Positions 48,101 through 50,520 are shown, counted from the first letter of the stretch. The stretch: DNA of 64,000 nucleotides from Ryuthela nishihirai (GCA_038380435.1 JAWZYU010000025.1:30852707-30916706); one strand, 5' to 3'. Translations and numbers: made by a program. Notes: a model not told the origin generated them from the sequence alone.

Positions 48101-50053
48101 AGTTTATCTTTCAAGTTATTTCCATATTAAAAAGTTTCAAGGGCACCTGAAAATGTTTTAATATGCAAATAGTGTGAAGGATAAATTTCAACATTTTACT
48201 GTTCAACAACAGAAAACTTTGTTATTTTAATTATTTTCTGAGAAAGAAGTCTTTTTAATTATGTTTAGTTGAAAACCAGCCCTACTTTAAAAACTATGTT
48301 AAACCAACATTGTGTTGGTAGAATGTGTGTTAATCAGGAACTGGGTATATCTATTATTCAGAAAACTTTACCTCTGAATAACACTTTTTTTTTGTACAAA
48401 ATATATTAATAGTCAGGTCACAAGAGCCTTATAGCTTGAAAGTAGGTAGGGGAAAAGGATCTACTAGACAGCTAGTTAGAGACAAATGGAAACCTCTCAT
48501 CAATGTGTTTGATGAGATTAATGTGCAGAGGAAACATGAAAATGGAGTCATGATGATTATATGATATTGTTAGTGACTTTCCAAACCCATTGCTGTCTCT
48601 TTTTCTTATGGATGGCAGAGTGGGTTAGCAGAGAAAATGTAAAAGAAATAAAATGGGAATTTTTTTTTTTAAACTGAAGTCTTATTTGCTGTGCTGGCAG
48701 CACAGGGAATGCAAAAAAAGTAGGGACTAGAACTTGTGCAATACAGAGTAACACCTGCACCTGTCTCACCTAGACTGGAAGCTGGTCGGTTGTTAGCTCT
48801 GAGCAGCACTTTTTTTGCACACAATGGGCTAAATGGTCAGGTCATAAGGACCCCAAGGGCTCAGAGAAGGTTGGAGGGGACCCACTAGGCAGTTGTTGGG
48901 AGACAAATGGTAGGCCTCCTGTCAAGGCCATCCAGCAAATTCTTTAACCCATTCAGAACTGAATTATTTTTATGAGAAATGAAAAATATTTGAGGATGGT
49001 TAATGTGTTACAAGGATCTAAAAAAGAAAAAAAAATTATATTTTGGGTGATTTTGAGAATGTGCAGAATTATGCACAACGTGTCTGAAGCAACACAATTA
49101 AATGTATTTCCATACTGAAAAATTTTCTGAAATAACTGTGCATAATTATGCACAAAGAGTCTGAAAGGGTTAAGTTGAAAAGGGTATGGCTTAACATCCC
49201 ATACAACAGACAGCGACCTTTCCAAGCCCATCAGTATCCTCTACTGACCATGGGCAGGACAAGGAGTTTTGTGGAGATAAATCTCAATGCTGACCCAGCT
49301 GGGATTCATACCTGGGAACTGCAGATTATGAGCCTGGCACACTACCAATTGAGATTGGACCCCCATCCACCGGACTGGAAGAGTATGGCTTTTGAAACAC
49401 TGACCACTGGAAACCAGTATTTAATACAGGAAAAAAAAGGTCAATTAGCATAAACTTAAGATTTTATTAGGTATTTAAAATGAATAACAGTAAATGGTAG
49501 GAAAACAACGTGCTTAGATAATTTTTTTTGGAAAGTCTTGTGGAAAGTTTTTATAAAGCTCCCAAAACTATTGTTATCTCATGCTAAGGAAGAATGATTT
49601 TGAAAAATTTTAAATCAAGCAGAATATTACTTAGTAACCTAGAAAAAAAAATTACCTTAAGGATGATATTTTGAAAAAGTGGATAAGGACAGCTCACAAG
49701 CATTGTCTCATCGCCATCTATTATGAATTTAAGGCTGAAAGAACATATATGTCATGAGTTATAATCTACTTAATAAATATTTCAACTTAAAAATTTCATT
49801 CATAAAACAACAATCATTAAATATAGACTTAATTATGCTAAAAATGATAAAATACTGCAAAATTTATTTTAAAAATGCAAATATATAGTGCATATATTTT
49901 AGATATACAAAATAATAGAGGTGAATGAATACCTATACCATGTGGCAAGACCAACCTTTTCTGTTGTGGGAAGTGCTGTTACTCTTTTAACCTTTCCAGA
50001 GGTCCTGTTGATTATACATGTTGACAGAATCCAAAATGAGAGGCCCAAGACAT
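1..50053 (-). CDS. BBS12: BBS12 gene, partial; nine coding exons over 50 kb
   Basis: BBS12 is a group II chaperonin-like protein. With MKKS (BBS6), BBS10 and CCT subunits it helps assemble the BBSome, the coat complex for ciliary membrane traffic. Nine minus-strand exons join in compatible phases into about 540 residues that align in order and nearly without gaps to vertebrate BBS12 as I remember it. Landmarks are KFIIDGDE (exon 2), GCGTTS (exon 3), GIQPITIVSIVEMG and MHSRH (exon 4), LINGDVTLSYTHLGF (exon 6), LLLVRGKV (exon 7) and FWHVSS plus LPGGGHTE (exon 9). Human BBS12 is about 710 residues, so the missing C-terminal ~170 residues should lie left of position 1. The initiator Met and any 5' exon are upstream of 50053 and unidentified. 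The introns are packed with transposable elements, yet every exon is intact, so the gene looks functional. Exon calls are manual and lack transcript support. Confidence 0.93.
562..1390. repeat. Tandem satellite, about 145-bp units
   Basis: The start motif GTCAAATGAAAGCTTGTGA recurs with divergence near 564, 715, 863, 1011, 1155, 1268 and 1367. Each unit also carries a G/C run and the phrase AATATGAAAATGA. The units diverge noticeably and become shorter towards the right. It lies in BBS12 intron 8. The 383 bases between exon 9 and the satellite show no recognisable feature. Confidence 0.8.
1471..1720. mobile_element. Fold-back (MITE-like) element, ~110-bp arms
   Basis: The arms at roughly 1471-1580 and 1608-1720 are reverse complements apart from scattered mismatches. 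A 19-base core in both arms is ACTCAGTGA flanked by GTGAATACAAA. The outer ends carry AATACCTATCTT and its complement. No transposase is present. This is a classical non-autonomous fold-back shape. Confidence 0.8.
2227..2632 (-). mobile_element. SINE1 copy, full length
   Basis: SINE1 is a ~385-bp tRNA-derived family. Its head (high-coordinate end here) has a pol III A box TGGCTCAGTCGGTAGCGCG and B box GGTTCGAGTCC, and the tail ends in AACCCAACCC. Short repeats close to AAGAAGGA flank it. This copy carries a local triplication of a CATCCAGCGTGTTC-like phrase near 2376-2412 that is absent from other copies. Confidence 0.9.
2891..3273 (-). mobile_element. SINE1 copy, full length with 14-bp TSD
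   Basis: Flanked by the perfect repeat GAAAGAAAGGAGGT at 2877-2890 and 3278-3291. The A-box region is slightly shortened (CTACCGAGCCACC on the plus strand, missing part of CGACTGAG), but the rest is close to consensus, so the insertion is young. Confidence 0.93.
3292..5376. other. AT-rich intron sequence, no gene seen
   Basis: BBS12 intron 8. Only small features are visible: a hairpin at 3492-3519 with 11-base arms ATGCTTAGTAT, part of which is repeated near 3541, and microsatellite-like AT runs near 4000-4085. The short open frames here have no splice-site or family support. Confidence 0.6.
5377..5570 (+). mobile_element. SINE2 copy, full length
   Basis: SINE2 is a ~190-bp tRNA-derived family. 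The head reads TGGCCGAGTGGTTAGCACGC (A box) and GGTTCGAGCCC (B box). A body with TTTTTCTGCTGAGG and a tail GGCAAGCAGCTGCTTGAGGG plus GTATTTATTTA follow. The long variable-arm style head suggests a Leu/Ser-type tRNA ancestor. Confidence 0.88.
5753..5958 (-). mobile_element. SINE2 copy, full length, facing the previous one
   Basis: This is the reverse complement of the SINE2 consensus, from the TATTTATT tail at 5753 to the head GGCCATGGGACGG at 5958. With the copy at 5377 it forms a tail-to-tail inverted pair about 180 bp apart, able to form a long hairpin in the unspliced transcript. Confidence 0.88.
6042..6164 (-). CDS. BBS12: BBS12 exon 8
   Basis: This exon is 123 bases, 41 codons, phase 0, with acceptor CATACTACAG|GAAAAT and donor GTTCAG|GTAAGT, both near consensus. 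It encodes ENIASNISIVPWQVDNRFVL then NCIPDEKSHYFLIDADVPSV and Q. It links the apical region to the return into the equatorial region of BBS12 and runs directly into TAILYHP of exon 9. Confidence 0.9.
6551..8100 (-). pseudogene. hAT transposase pseudogene (GTF2IRD2/ZBED-like)
   Basis: Minus-strand open pieces at 8088-7870, 7803-7465 and 7459-6743 are consecutive parts of one hAT-superfamily transposase split by frameshifts and a stop. The C-terminal piece has the hAT dimerisation pattern, including LSLFSSTYVCESTFSALKAI and NRIESASLESSLRLSLTE. The middle has FFHCIIHQE and LHCEVHWHSVG, as in GTF2IRD2-type domesticated hAT genes. The N-terminal BED finger is missing. At 6551 CAGTGTGGTCC and GAGGGCCAAAC look like a hAT terminal inverted repeat. 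The other end could not be placed, and the 8100 limit is approximate. Confidence 0.82.
8143..8203. repeat. 39-bp direct duplication
   Basis: GCTTCAGAAGAATACCGAG occurs at 8143 and again at 8182, each followed by TTA. The unit spacing is 39 bp. It sits between the hAT remnant and the palindrome. Confidence 0.85.
8213..8260. repeat. Perfect palindrome, 23-bp arms, 2-base spacer
   Basis: The left arm ends in GCACACGTGGCC and the right arm begins GGCCACGTGTGC, with TT between them. All 23 arm positions pair. The centre holds two CACGTG E-box sites. Confidence 0.95.
8400..8452 (+). mobile_element. SINE2 3' tail fragment
   Basis: Only GTGGCAAGCAGCTGCTTTGA and the TTTATTTATT tail of SINE2 are present. 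The head is missing. Confidence 0.7.
8499..8859 (+). mobile_element. SINE1 copy, diverged
   Basis: The head GGTGGCTCAGTTGGTAGTGC and the B-box remnant AATTCGAGTCCC are recognisable, and the copy ends AACAGCCCAACCAACC. It lies 111 bases from BBS12 exon 7. Confidence 0.85.
8970..9131 (-). CDS. BBS12: BBS12 exon 7 (apical-domain strand)
   Basis: This exon is 162 bases, 54 codons, phase 0, with acceptor CAGTTGCAG|GTGACC and donor GATGAG|GTAAAT. It encodes VTLLLVRGKVDPVITYLCAH then HSIVLITGVPYKILQILASK and ends ILGCDE. The LLLVRGKV stretch matches the BBS12 strand that in CCT chaperonins carries the hhhhQ-G motif of the apical domain. A SINE1 copy ends 111 bases downstream. Confidence 0.93.
9440..9822 (+). 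mobile_element. SINE1 copy with 9-bp TSD
   Basis: Flanked by CTAAGAAAT at 9431-9439 and 9823-9831. The head is degraded (GGTGGCTCAGTTGATCTTGC) and the tail AACAACCCAAC is intact. Confidence 0.88.
9832..10452. other. Intron sequence, nothing recognised
   Basis: Between two SINE1 copies in BBS12 intron 6. No coding, RNA or repeat feature is visible. Confidence 0.5.
10465..10850 (+). mobile_element. SINE1 copy, young, with 12-bp TSD
   Basis: Flanked by ACACGTATAGAT and ACACATATAGAT. The head GGGGCGGGGGTGGCTCATTC and B box GGTTCGAGTCCC are close to consensus. Confidence 0.92.
10863..12304. other. AT-rich intron sequence, no gene seen
   Basis: BBS12 intron 6. Very AT-rich with homopolymer A and T runs. 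No frame with splice sites or family similarity was found. Confidence 0.5.
12319..12701 (-). mobile_element. SINE1 copy, young, with 14-bp TSD
   Basis: Flanked by the perfect repeat CCACAATAGGACTG at 12305-12318 and 12702-12715. The tRNA-like head is close to consensus. Confidence 0.94.
13696..15084 (+). mobile_element. Tc1-like transposon with dead transposase
   Basis: The ends are ACTACAG...TGCAA at 13696 and TTGCA...CTGTAGTG at 15084, next to TA on both sides, the Tc1/mariner target. Plus-strand fragments in several frames read, in order, a helix-turn-helix piece with FERGRIIRLIEAGL near 13970, FSDESHF near 14382, QDNAHPHTA near 14638 and LPDLSPIEHVWDML near 14710. These carry the catalytic Asp, Asp and Glu of a DD(~34)E transposase. 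Frameshifts and stops break the frame, so it is a fossil. A 12-base perfect inverted repeat (TACCACTTTACC, spacer 5) lies at 14936-14964. Confidence 0.9.
15240..15540. repeat. Unclassified dispersed repeat, copy 1
   Basis: Similar to 59985-60175: both hold GGTCC-(C/T)-(A/G)-CTTAGTTCT, an AGA-(A/T)-(A/T)-TCT run, GGGGTGCT and a CTTA-(C/T)-GAA-(C/T)-(A/G)-GAAT ending. The 5' part includes CTAGCAGAACTGCCCC. The family is not identified. Confidence 0.55.
15579..16264. mobile_element. Tigger/pogo-derived MITE with internal duplication
   Basis: The termini are TACTGTCTTTCCCCGAAAAT and, inverted, ATTTTCGAGGAAATACGGTA, with TA at the edges. Segments 15613-15697 and 15709-15789 are near-identical, a ~95-bp internal duplication. 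A GAT-rich stretch on the minus strand near 15830-15800 could be the remnant of the acidic C-terminus typical of Tigger transposases (inference). A short tandem phrase GTCCGTC-GTGTGTTGC recurs near 16070-16150. Confidence 0.78.
16265..16969. other. AT-rich intron sequence, nothing recognised
   Basis: BBS12 intron 6. No supported feature was seen. Confidence 0.5.
16970..17023 (-). mobile_element. SINE2 3' tail fragment
   Basis: Tail TATTTATT, then CCCCCTCAAGCAGCTGCTTG, ending at AGGTCTGA. It is 5'-truncated exactly where the copies at 24897 and 37729 are truncated. Confidence 0.8.
17470..17613 (-). CDS. BBS12: BBS12 exon 6 (HLGF block)
   Basis: This exon is 144 bases, 48 codons, phase 0 on both sides, with acceptor TTTGTGCAG|TTAATC and donor TGCAAG|GTAATT. 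It encodes LINGDVTLSYTHLGFTPTMS then a Ser/Glu-rich stretch ending WSKSCEELLCK. The GD-x-T-x-x-Y-x-HLGF pattern is a hallmark of BBS12. A Tc1-like element begins only 147 bases upstream of the acceptor without disturbing the splice site. Confidence 0.93.
17760..19068 (+). mobile_element. Tc1-like transposon, second family, dead transposase
   Basis: Terminal repeats CAGGGGTTTATCAAAATAA at 17760 and its near-exact complement ending at 19068 are bounded by TA at 17758-17759 and 19069-19070. Plus-strand fragments across frames include MPDISDLQKGMII near 17945, a glycine-rich SMEVDP region near 18535, and HLNIIEHLWEYLECKIRS near 18810, which carries the last catalytic Glu. Many stops and frameshifts occur. 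It ends 147 bp upstream of the exon 6 acceptor in BBS12 intron 5. Confidence 0.9.
19127..19413 (-). mobile_element. SINE1 copy, head missing
   Basis: The tail and body are present (GGTTTACCTCTGAGCAGCAC to GGGCAGGGCAGAGAGTTTTG), but the tRNA-like head is lost. Confidence 0.8.
20255..21304. mobile_element. Inverted tRNA-like composite element (SINE3) with 13-bp TSD
   Basis: The block is flanked by TAGTCAACCAGTG at 20242-20254 and 21305-21317. Its two ends are inverted copies of a ~240-bp sequence: a tRNA-like head (GTAGTGGTTAGCATAACTGG, then GGATTCAAATCCC) at 20283-20357 on the minus strand, and the same head on the plus strand from about 20740. Arm similarity continues inward to about 20500 and back from 20590. 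The right tRNA-like head is interrupted by a full SINE1 at 20781-21163. The centre phrase CATCCTGTG-TTCTTTACTA is repeated at 21257-21283. Confidence 0.8.
20781..21163 (-). mobile_element. SINE1 nested inside the SINE3 tRNA-like head
   Basis: Full-length SINE1 with perfect 12-bp TSD CATGTTTCTAGG at 20769-20780 and 21164-21175. Removing it and one TSD restores a continuous tRNA-like sequence, so the order of insertion is clear. Confidence 0.95.
21330..21462 (-). mobile_element. SINE1 tail fragment
   Basis: GGTTGGGTTGTTTTACCTG to GCAGCTATTAAGAG matches the tail third of SINE1. The rest is absent. Confidence 0.75.
21765..21868. repeat. Fold-back repeat, ~42-bp arms
   Basis: AATAATATCTACAGAGTTAC and its downstream neighbour to 21806 pair with the complement at 21825-21866, with few mismatches. 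The spacer is about 18 bp. Confidence 0.8.
22036..22100 (+). repeat. Degenerate SINE3 tRNA-like head
   Basis: ATTAGTGGTCTTAGAACACT, then CTGGCATGTTTCTGAAGA and GTGGGTTTGAATTCTGC follow the SINE3 head pattern with many changes. Confidence 0.6.
22101..23102. other. AT-rich intron sequence, nothing recognised
   Basis: BBS12 intron 5 next to exon 5. Only homopolymer runs (C then A near 22780) stand out. Confidence 0.5.
23103..23244 (-). CDS. BBS12: BBS12 exon 5
   Basis: This 142-base exon has acceptor CTTTTAG|ATTCTG and donor TGTTTG|GTAAGT. The first base completes an Arg codon begun in exon 4, and the exon ends in phase 0. It encodes FCLESVNVCSILGPSSCNTV then IDGLLVKTNL and a Ser/Tyr-rich tail. 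It corresponds to the BBS12 segment that ends just before the (E/N)GD strand. The length from the Phe to that strand is within one residue of the human protein, which argues that no exon is missing here. Confidence 0.88.
23450..24600. repeat. Tandem repeat (~165 bp) split by a Tigger element
   Basis: CTTACATT-(T/C)-ATTGC-(G/A)-AGATAAAAT occurs at 23461 and 24431, followed by the same ~95 bp. GAATAGAA and GGTATCT-(G/T)-A-(T/C)-ATAATGCAAACACTT occur at 24379-24424 and again at 24538-24584. The left unit is separated from the right ones only by the element at 23555-24361. Confidence 0.8.
23555..24361 (-). mobile_element. Internally deleted Tigger/pogo element
   Basis: The terminal repeats CAGTCAATTCTCGTTAATCT and, inverted, TAGTCAGCTCTTGTTAACTG are bounded by TA. 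Minus-strand reading recovers the N-terminal DNA-binding part of a Tigger/CENP-B type transposase: LSDKAKMIQLLKVVERRKN near 23920 and VEQCLLKWFTQCRNKSIPVG near 23730. No DDE domain remains. A stop interrupts the frame. Confidence 0.82.
24897..24953 (-). mobile_element. SINE2 3' tail fragment
   Basis: CCCCCTCAAGCAGCTGCTTG with an AT tail, cut at GAGGTTTGA. Confidence 0.8.
24954..25885. other. AT-rich intron sequence, nothing recognised
   Basis: BBS12 intron 4. Short open frames here have no splice or family support. Confidence 0.5.
25890..25999. mobile_element. 110-bp piggyBac-like MITE at TTAA
   Basis: It begins CCCTTTAATGCCCAGAA and ends with the near complement TTCTTGGGCGTTAAAGGG, with TTAA on both sides (25886-25889 and 26000-26003). 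TTAA target duplication and CCC ends are piggyBac signatures. Confidence 0.8.
26251..26801 (-). CDS. BBS12: BBS12 exon 4 (largest; variable insert region)
   Basis: This 551-base exon has acceptor AACATAG|GGAATT after a pyrimidine tract. It opens with GIQPITIVSIVEMGLQHVIT, the BBS12 version of the chaperonin G-hP-hhI helix. A long poorly conserved segment follows, carrying the BBS12 landmark IIMHSRHLTS, then a helical tail ending KKQISQTKSSR. The end at 26251 is chosen because only there does phase match exon 5: TCATCAAG|GCAAGT is a strong GC donor. The nearby GT donor CAA|GTAAGA (exon end 26238) would send exon 5 into a frame that stops after 17 codons. An unrecognised extra exon could also resolve the frame. 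Confidence 0.88.
26802..28684. other. AT-rich intron sequence, nothing recognised
   Basis: BBS12 intron 3, next to exon 4. No transposon, RNA or exon could be supported. Confidence 0.5.
28685..29066 (-). mobile_element. SINE1 copy, full length, diverged
   Basis: Tail GGGTTGGGTTGTTTTACC to head GACTGAGCCACTCCACTCC. The B box is altered to GGTTTGAGTCCC. Confidence 0.85.
29350..29930 (+). pseudogene. LINE reverse transcriptase fragment
   Basis: Plus-strand frames read AITIPIFKKGDCSSCENYSV, then IKEFGEAQLCDGQ, GLRSGRGC, LRQILQKCLEFQKPLIIFVV, and further on GVQQGCMLSPFLL and LVVDYVM. These are the fingers/palm motifs of a non-LTR retrotransposon reverse transcriptase. The catalytic YxDD box is not readable. 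Frameshifts and stops split the frame, and both LINE ends are missing. It runs antisense to BBS12 in intron 3. The clade is uncertain. Confidence 0.85.
30061..31063. other. Intron sequence, nothing recognised
   Basis: BBS12 intron 3. It may include decayed LINE 3' sequence, but no motif supports this. Confidence 0.4.
31064..31262 (+). mobile_element. SINE2 copy, full length
   Basis: Head CCCGTGGCTGAGTGGTTAGC, B box GGTTCGAGCCCC, body TTTTTCTGCTGAGGTCCTGC, and tail GCAAGCAGCTGTGTGAGGGG followed by an AT microsatellite. Confidence 0.9.
32262..33750 (+). pseudogene. Tigger/Jerky-type transposase pseudogene
   Basis: The frame opens with MNKLTSC, then an N-terminal helix-turn-helix (EKIAALDWIKSGVQQTQVAR, GINESTVW) and a CENP-B-like second domain (QLDKAVFQWFVP, TQAQKFHNDL). 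A long intact DDE part (32806-33153) follows with YNCDETGLCYKMLP, TGTHKLKPLCIGN and LLLLENCPAHN. The second catalytic Asp of the usual DNCPAH is Glu here. Stops and shifts near 32405 and 32515, and a stop at 33151, inactivate it. The C-terminal acidic tail is scattered to about 33750. The terminal repeats are not clear; CACTGTATTA near 34488 might be one end. Confidence 0.87.
33750..33790. repeat. Perfect hairpin, 16-bp arms
   Basis: CCACCACCTAGGATAG at 33750-33765 and its exact complement at 33775-33790 have 9 bases between them. It lies at the 3' end of the Tigger-like coding remnant. Confidence 0.93.
33829..34582. repeat. 75-bp segment repeated 680 bp apart
   Basis: ATTGATTGGTTAT, then CAGTTGCTGGTTGCAAACTG and GACTTAAAT, occur at 33829-33897 and again at 34507-34578 with few changes. 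Confidence 0.85.
34719..34852 (+). mobile_element. SINE2 copy lacking the A-box half
   Basis: Starts within the B box at ACCTGGGTTCGAGCCCCAG and continues to the GCAAGCAGCTGCTTGAAGGG tail. Confidence 0.85.
34853..35165. repeat. 113-bp tandem repeat with hairpin units
   Basis: GTAAACCAATAAAGAACAAG recurs at 34861, 34974 and 35087, giving an exact 113-bp period over 2.7 units. Each full unit holds an inverted repeat TTTTATGGCACAAGAGCAGC ... with its complement, loop GCTATA. The third is truncated at 35160. It lies beside the 3' end of the LINE that follows and could be its 3' region. Confidence 0.92.
35390..36800 (-). pseudogene. LINE ORF2 C-terminal part with RNase H domain
   Basis: Minus-strand pieces are in order. 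ALNILKVHSSLSW and LLRLYCTLVWLKLDYGSQV near 36720-36620 are the region after the reverse transcriptase thumb. An RNase H segment at 36039-35719 has ISIALDHIRAKC, LYTDSLQALIL and FCWVPGHIVIRGNDLADTAA, carrying the Asp residues and the His of the active site. A C-terminal zinc-finger-like segment at 35640-35400 has CEFCNTILTLKHILISHPAF. This layout fits the Jockey/I/R1 group. Several frameshifts make it a fossil. The reverse transcriptase itself is not in the window. Confidence 0.87.
36724..36778. repeat. Hairpin, 21-bp arms with one bulge
   Basis: TTCTTGTCCCTAAACTGCAA then GG at 36724-36745 pairs with 36758-36778 across a 12-base loop. Confidence 0.9.
37015..37060. repeat. Hairpin, 20-bp arms
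   Basis: AGCCAATCTTAATCTGAAAT and ATTTCGGATTAAGATTGGCT pair with one mismatch around a 6-base loop. Confidence 0.9.
37141..37216 (-). mobile_element. SINE2 3' part
   Basis: CCCCTCAAGCAGCTGCTTGC to TCTGTCAGTTTATATGCCAT. The head is missing. Confidence 0.8.
37372..37497 (-). CDS. BBS12: BBS12 exon 3 (degenerate chaperonin ATP motif)
   Basis: This exon is 126 bases, 42 codons, phase 0 at both ends. The acceptor is ATATTGCAG|CATCC and the donor GAAAAT|GTGAGT. It encodes HPLEYIMEETLHAHHELFG and then CGTTSLLAMWYFWNKEFKHL. The stretch GCGTTS sits where CCT chaperonins have GDGTT(S/T), the nucleotide-binding motif that includes a catalytic Asp. That Asp is Cys here. The exon reads on without a break into GIQPITIVS of exon 4. 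A 12.2-kb intron separates it from exon 2. Confidence 0.92.
37729..37784 (-). mobile_element. SINE2 3' tail fragment
   Basis: TAAATACCCCCTCAAGCAGC to ACAGAGGTCTGA, with the same truncation point as the copies at 16970 and 24897. Confidence 0.8.
37856..39045 (-). mobile_element. Tc1-like transposon, third family, dead transposase
   Basis: The ends CACTGAATGGACAATTTATT at 37856 and the near complement TTGTCCATTCAGTA at 39045 flank it, with TA on both sides. Minus-strand fragments include QDNATSHIL near 38175 and PDLNPIENLWNELE near 38090-38047, which carry the second Asp and the Glu of the DDE triad. Upstream parts up to about 38960 are broken into several frames. It lies between exons 3 and 2 of BBS12. 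Confidence 0.9.
39254..39533 (-). mobile_element. SINE1 copy, head missing
   Basis: GAGTTGGGTTGTTTTACCTC to GAGGCAGGACAGGGAGTT. It is diverged. Confidence 0.82.
39534..40739. other. AT-rich intron sequence, nothing recognised
   Basis: BBS12 intron 2. No supported feature was seen. Confidence 0.5.
40740..40962 (+). mobile_element. SINE1 copy, old, head missing
   Basis: CCATTGGACGGATGCTATG through GGCCTTGATGGGAAGCTTCC to GTAAAACAATCCAACAC follows the body and tail of SINE1. Confidence 0.78.
41780..41960. repeat. Fold-back family FB-A, half copy
   Basis: CTTCACTGAAGATGGAGCG, then TTTTAACATGCAAATAGTTT and GAAGGATAAATTTT match the centre and right arm of the fold-back at 51545-51795. The left arm is absent. 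Confidence 0.7.
42593..42949 (+). repeat. Dispersed repeat with open frame, copy 1
   Basis: A 118-codon open frame. The first ~180 bp matches the reverse complement of 55410-55215; both share GTGAAATTAATGATACTGCA. Because the two copies are open in different frames, a real gene is unlikely. The family is unknown. Confidence 0.55.
42954..44140. mobile_element. Long-TIR DNA element (~208-bp arms) carrying a SINE1
   Basis: The left arm 42954-43162 and right arm 43934-44140 are highly similar reverse complements. Shared phrases include ATATATGCTTTCATAACAGC, GAGAAACACTTTAGGTT and ATTTTTCCATGTAGAT. The ~770-bp centre contains the SINE1 at 43441-43830. No transposase remains. Confidence 0.85.
43441..43830 (+). 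mobile_element. SINE1 copy, young, with TSD
   Basis: Flanked by CCTGGTGTTAAGGA and CCTGGTTTAAGGA. The A box TGGCTCAGTCGGTAGCGCG and B box GGTTCGAGTCC are perfect. It is one of the best copies for a consensus. Confidence 0.94.
44204..44573 (-). mobile_element. SINE1 copy, diverged
   Basis: ATTATTTTACCTCTGAGCAG to TACTGACTGAGCCATCCCTT, with internal deletions. Confidence 0.8.
44574..45791. other. AT-rich intron sequence, nothing recognised
   Basis: BBS12 intron 2. No supported feature was seen. Confidence 0.5.
45792..45932 (+). mobile_element. SINE2 copy, diverged
   Basis: AGCGGCCAAGTGGTTAGTGT, B box GGTTCAAGCC, TTTTTGCTGAAGTCAGACCT and a shortened tail GAGGTTGGTTGAGGGG. Confidence 0.75.
46031..46104 (-). 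tRNA. tRNA-like sequence, unit A
   Basis: A 74-nt cloverleaf-like sequence: D arm with GCTC/GAGC, anticodon arm CCTGA-CATGTTA-TCAGG, and T arm GTGGG with a seven-base loop. The acceptor stem is weaker than in unit B. The loop has A at position 33 instead of the near-universal U, and a formal TGT (Thr) anticodon. It is best seen as part of a repeat, not a working tRNA gene. Confidence 0.45.
46453..46526 (+). tRNA. tRNA-like sequence, unit B (best preserved)
   Basis: All four arms can form. The acceptor pairs CGGCTGG with CCGGCTC at six of seven positions including wobbles. The D arm is GCTC/GAGC, the anticodon stem CCTGA/TCAGG, and the T stem GTGGG/CCCAC with loop TTCGTAT. The discriminator is A. 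The A box TAGCTCAGTGG and B box GGTTCGTATCCC could direct pol III. Position 33 is A, not U, and the formal anticodon is TGT. Confidence 0.5.
46761..46834 (+). tRNA. tRNA-like sequence, unit C
   Basis: As unit B, with CGGCAGG in the acceptor (two mismatches) and AGATTG in the variable region. The D, anticodon and T stems are intact. Confidence 0.45.
47259..47374. repeat. Fold-back repeat, ~40-bp arms
   Basis: AATAGGAAATCACCTGTTGG then TGATATGT pairs with ACATATCACCAACAGGTG and GTGATTTCCTATT. The right arm carries an extra ~11 bases. Confidence 0.85.
47566..47886. mobile_element. Fold-back element with tRNA half at its centre
   Basis: Arms of ~135 bp at 47566-47701 and 47747-47886 are close reverse complements (AATTCCCATGTG, TCATAAAATTATATAATCCC, AATATTTATTGATTTATCAA). 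The ~45-bp loop holds the 3' half of the unit A-C tRNA-like family in minus orientation: anticodon arm CATGTTA followed by variable loop and GGGTTCAGATCCC. Confidence 0.88.
47938..47972. repeat. Perfect palindrome, 16-bp arms
   Basis: AATCACTAATACCACA, spacer ATA, then the exact complement. Confidence 0.95.
48075..48235. mobile_element. Fold-back family FB-A, full copy
   Basis: The left arm GTTCTCTGCTGTTGAGCAAT to ATATTAAAAAGTTT pairs imperfectly with TTTTAATATGCAAATAGTGT to TTCAACAACAGAAAAC. It is related to 51545-51795 and 41780-41960. Confidence 0.78.
48366..48632 (-). mobile_element. SINE1 copy, old and damaged
   Basis: ACTTTACCTCTGAATAACAC to GGATGGCAGAGTGGG follows SINE1 with many changes. 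Confidence 0.65.
48783..49365 (-). mobile_element. SINE1 interrupted by a TTAA element
   Basis: The tail part is 48783-48947 (GAGCAGCACTTTTTTTGCAC ... CATCCAGCAAATTCTTTAA). The rest resumes at 49170 (GTATGGCTTAACATCCC) and runs to the head near 49365. The gap is exactly the element at 48948-49169. Confidence 0.88.
48948..49169. mobile_element. 222-bp piggyBac-like MITE at TTAA inside SINE1
   Basis: It starts CCCATTCAGA and ends with the complement-like GTCTGAAAGGG, with TTAA at 48944-48947 and 49170-49173. Internal inverted phrases such as ATTATGCACAA recur near 49068 and 49144. Excision restores a continuous SINE1. Confidence 0.85.
49656..49734 (-). CDS. BBS12: BBS12 exon 2 (KFIID block)
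   Basis: This 79-base exon has acceptor CTTTCAG|CCTTAA and donor TTAAG|GTAATT. It starts with the third base of a split codon and ends in phase 0. It encodes LKFIIDGDETMLVSCPYPLF followed by QNIILK. KFIID followed by an acidic run and a V-S pair is a conserved BBS12 block, equivalent to the early equatorial strand pair of CCT chaperonins. The usual Gly-Pro before it is replaced by Thr-Trp. The intron to exon 1 is only 198 bp, the shortest in the gene. Confidence 0.9.
49933..50053 (-). CDS. BBS12: BBS12 first recognised coding exon (N-terminus)
   Basis: The exon reads ...STCIINRTSGKVKRV...GLATWYS and matches the N-terminal segment of BBS12 just before the KFIID block, with almost the same spacing as the human protein. 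The donor is TATAG|GTATTC. The exon ends after two bases of a codon, and the next exon supplies the third base to make Ser. The 5' limit is inferred from the acceptor-like TTTACACAG at 50054-50062. The frame stays open above that point without an in-frame ATG, so the start codon is probably in a further upstream exon. The 3' end is well supported; the 5' end is tentative. Confidence 0.75.
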
Positions 50054-50520
50054 CTGTGTAAATTTTCAGTATAACACATACAACTTCATTAAAAAATAGA
50101 AATTGCTTTGAAAATTTGCTTATATATATATATCCCTTATAAAAATATGTAATTCAAACTTGAAAAATAATATTTTCTTTTTTCATTTTATGCATATTTT
50201 GCTAACCCTTATAACATGCCAGAAGATACTCTTCAGAACAGAAGATATAGTTCTCAAGAGAATATGCTCTAAGTCTCCATTTTTCCTCCATAGAAATTAT
50301 CTATTTTAAAATTTTTTATGTTAATTCTTAAAATTTACAAATTAAGTTTTATAATATAAAAGCTATCTAGCTTATTATTTATTATATTATTAGCTGCCTA
50401 GCTTAATTTGCATTGTTCTGCTAATAATTCCAAAAGATTAAGAAAACTGGTAAAATGGTTTGAAGAAATTTCTCAACCATTTTGTTCAACTGTCAAATAA
50501 GTTATCACTCTTAGTTTAAT
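50054..50520. other. AT-rich sequence upstream of the first BBS12 exon
   Basis: Minus-strand upstream of exon 1. A pyrimidine-rich stretch precedes the acceptor-like TTTACACAG. No start codon in frame and no promoter motif is recognised. Confidence 0.5.
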
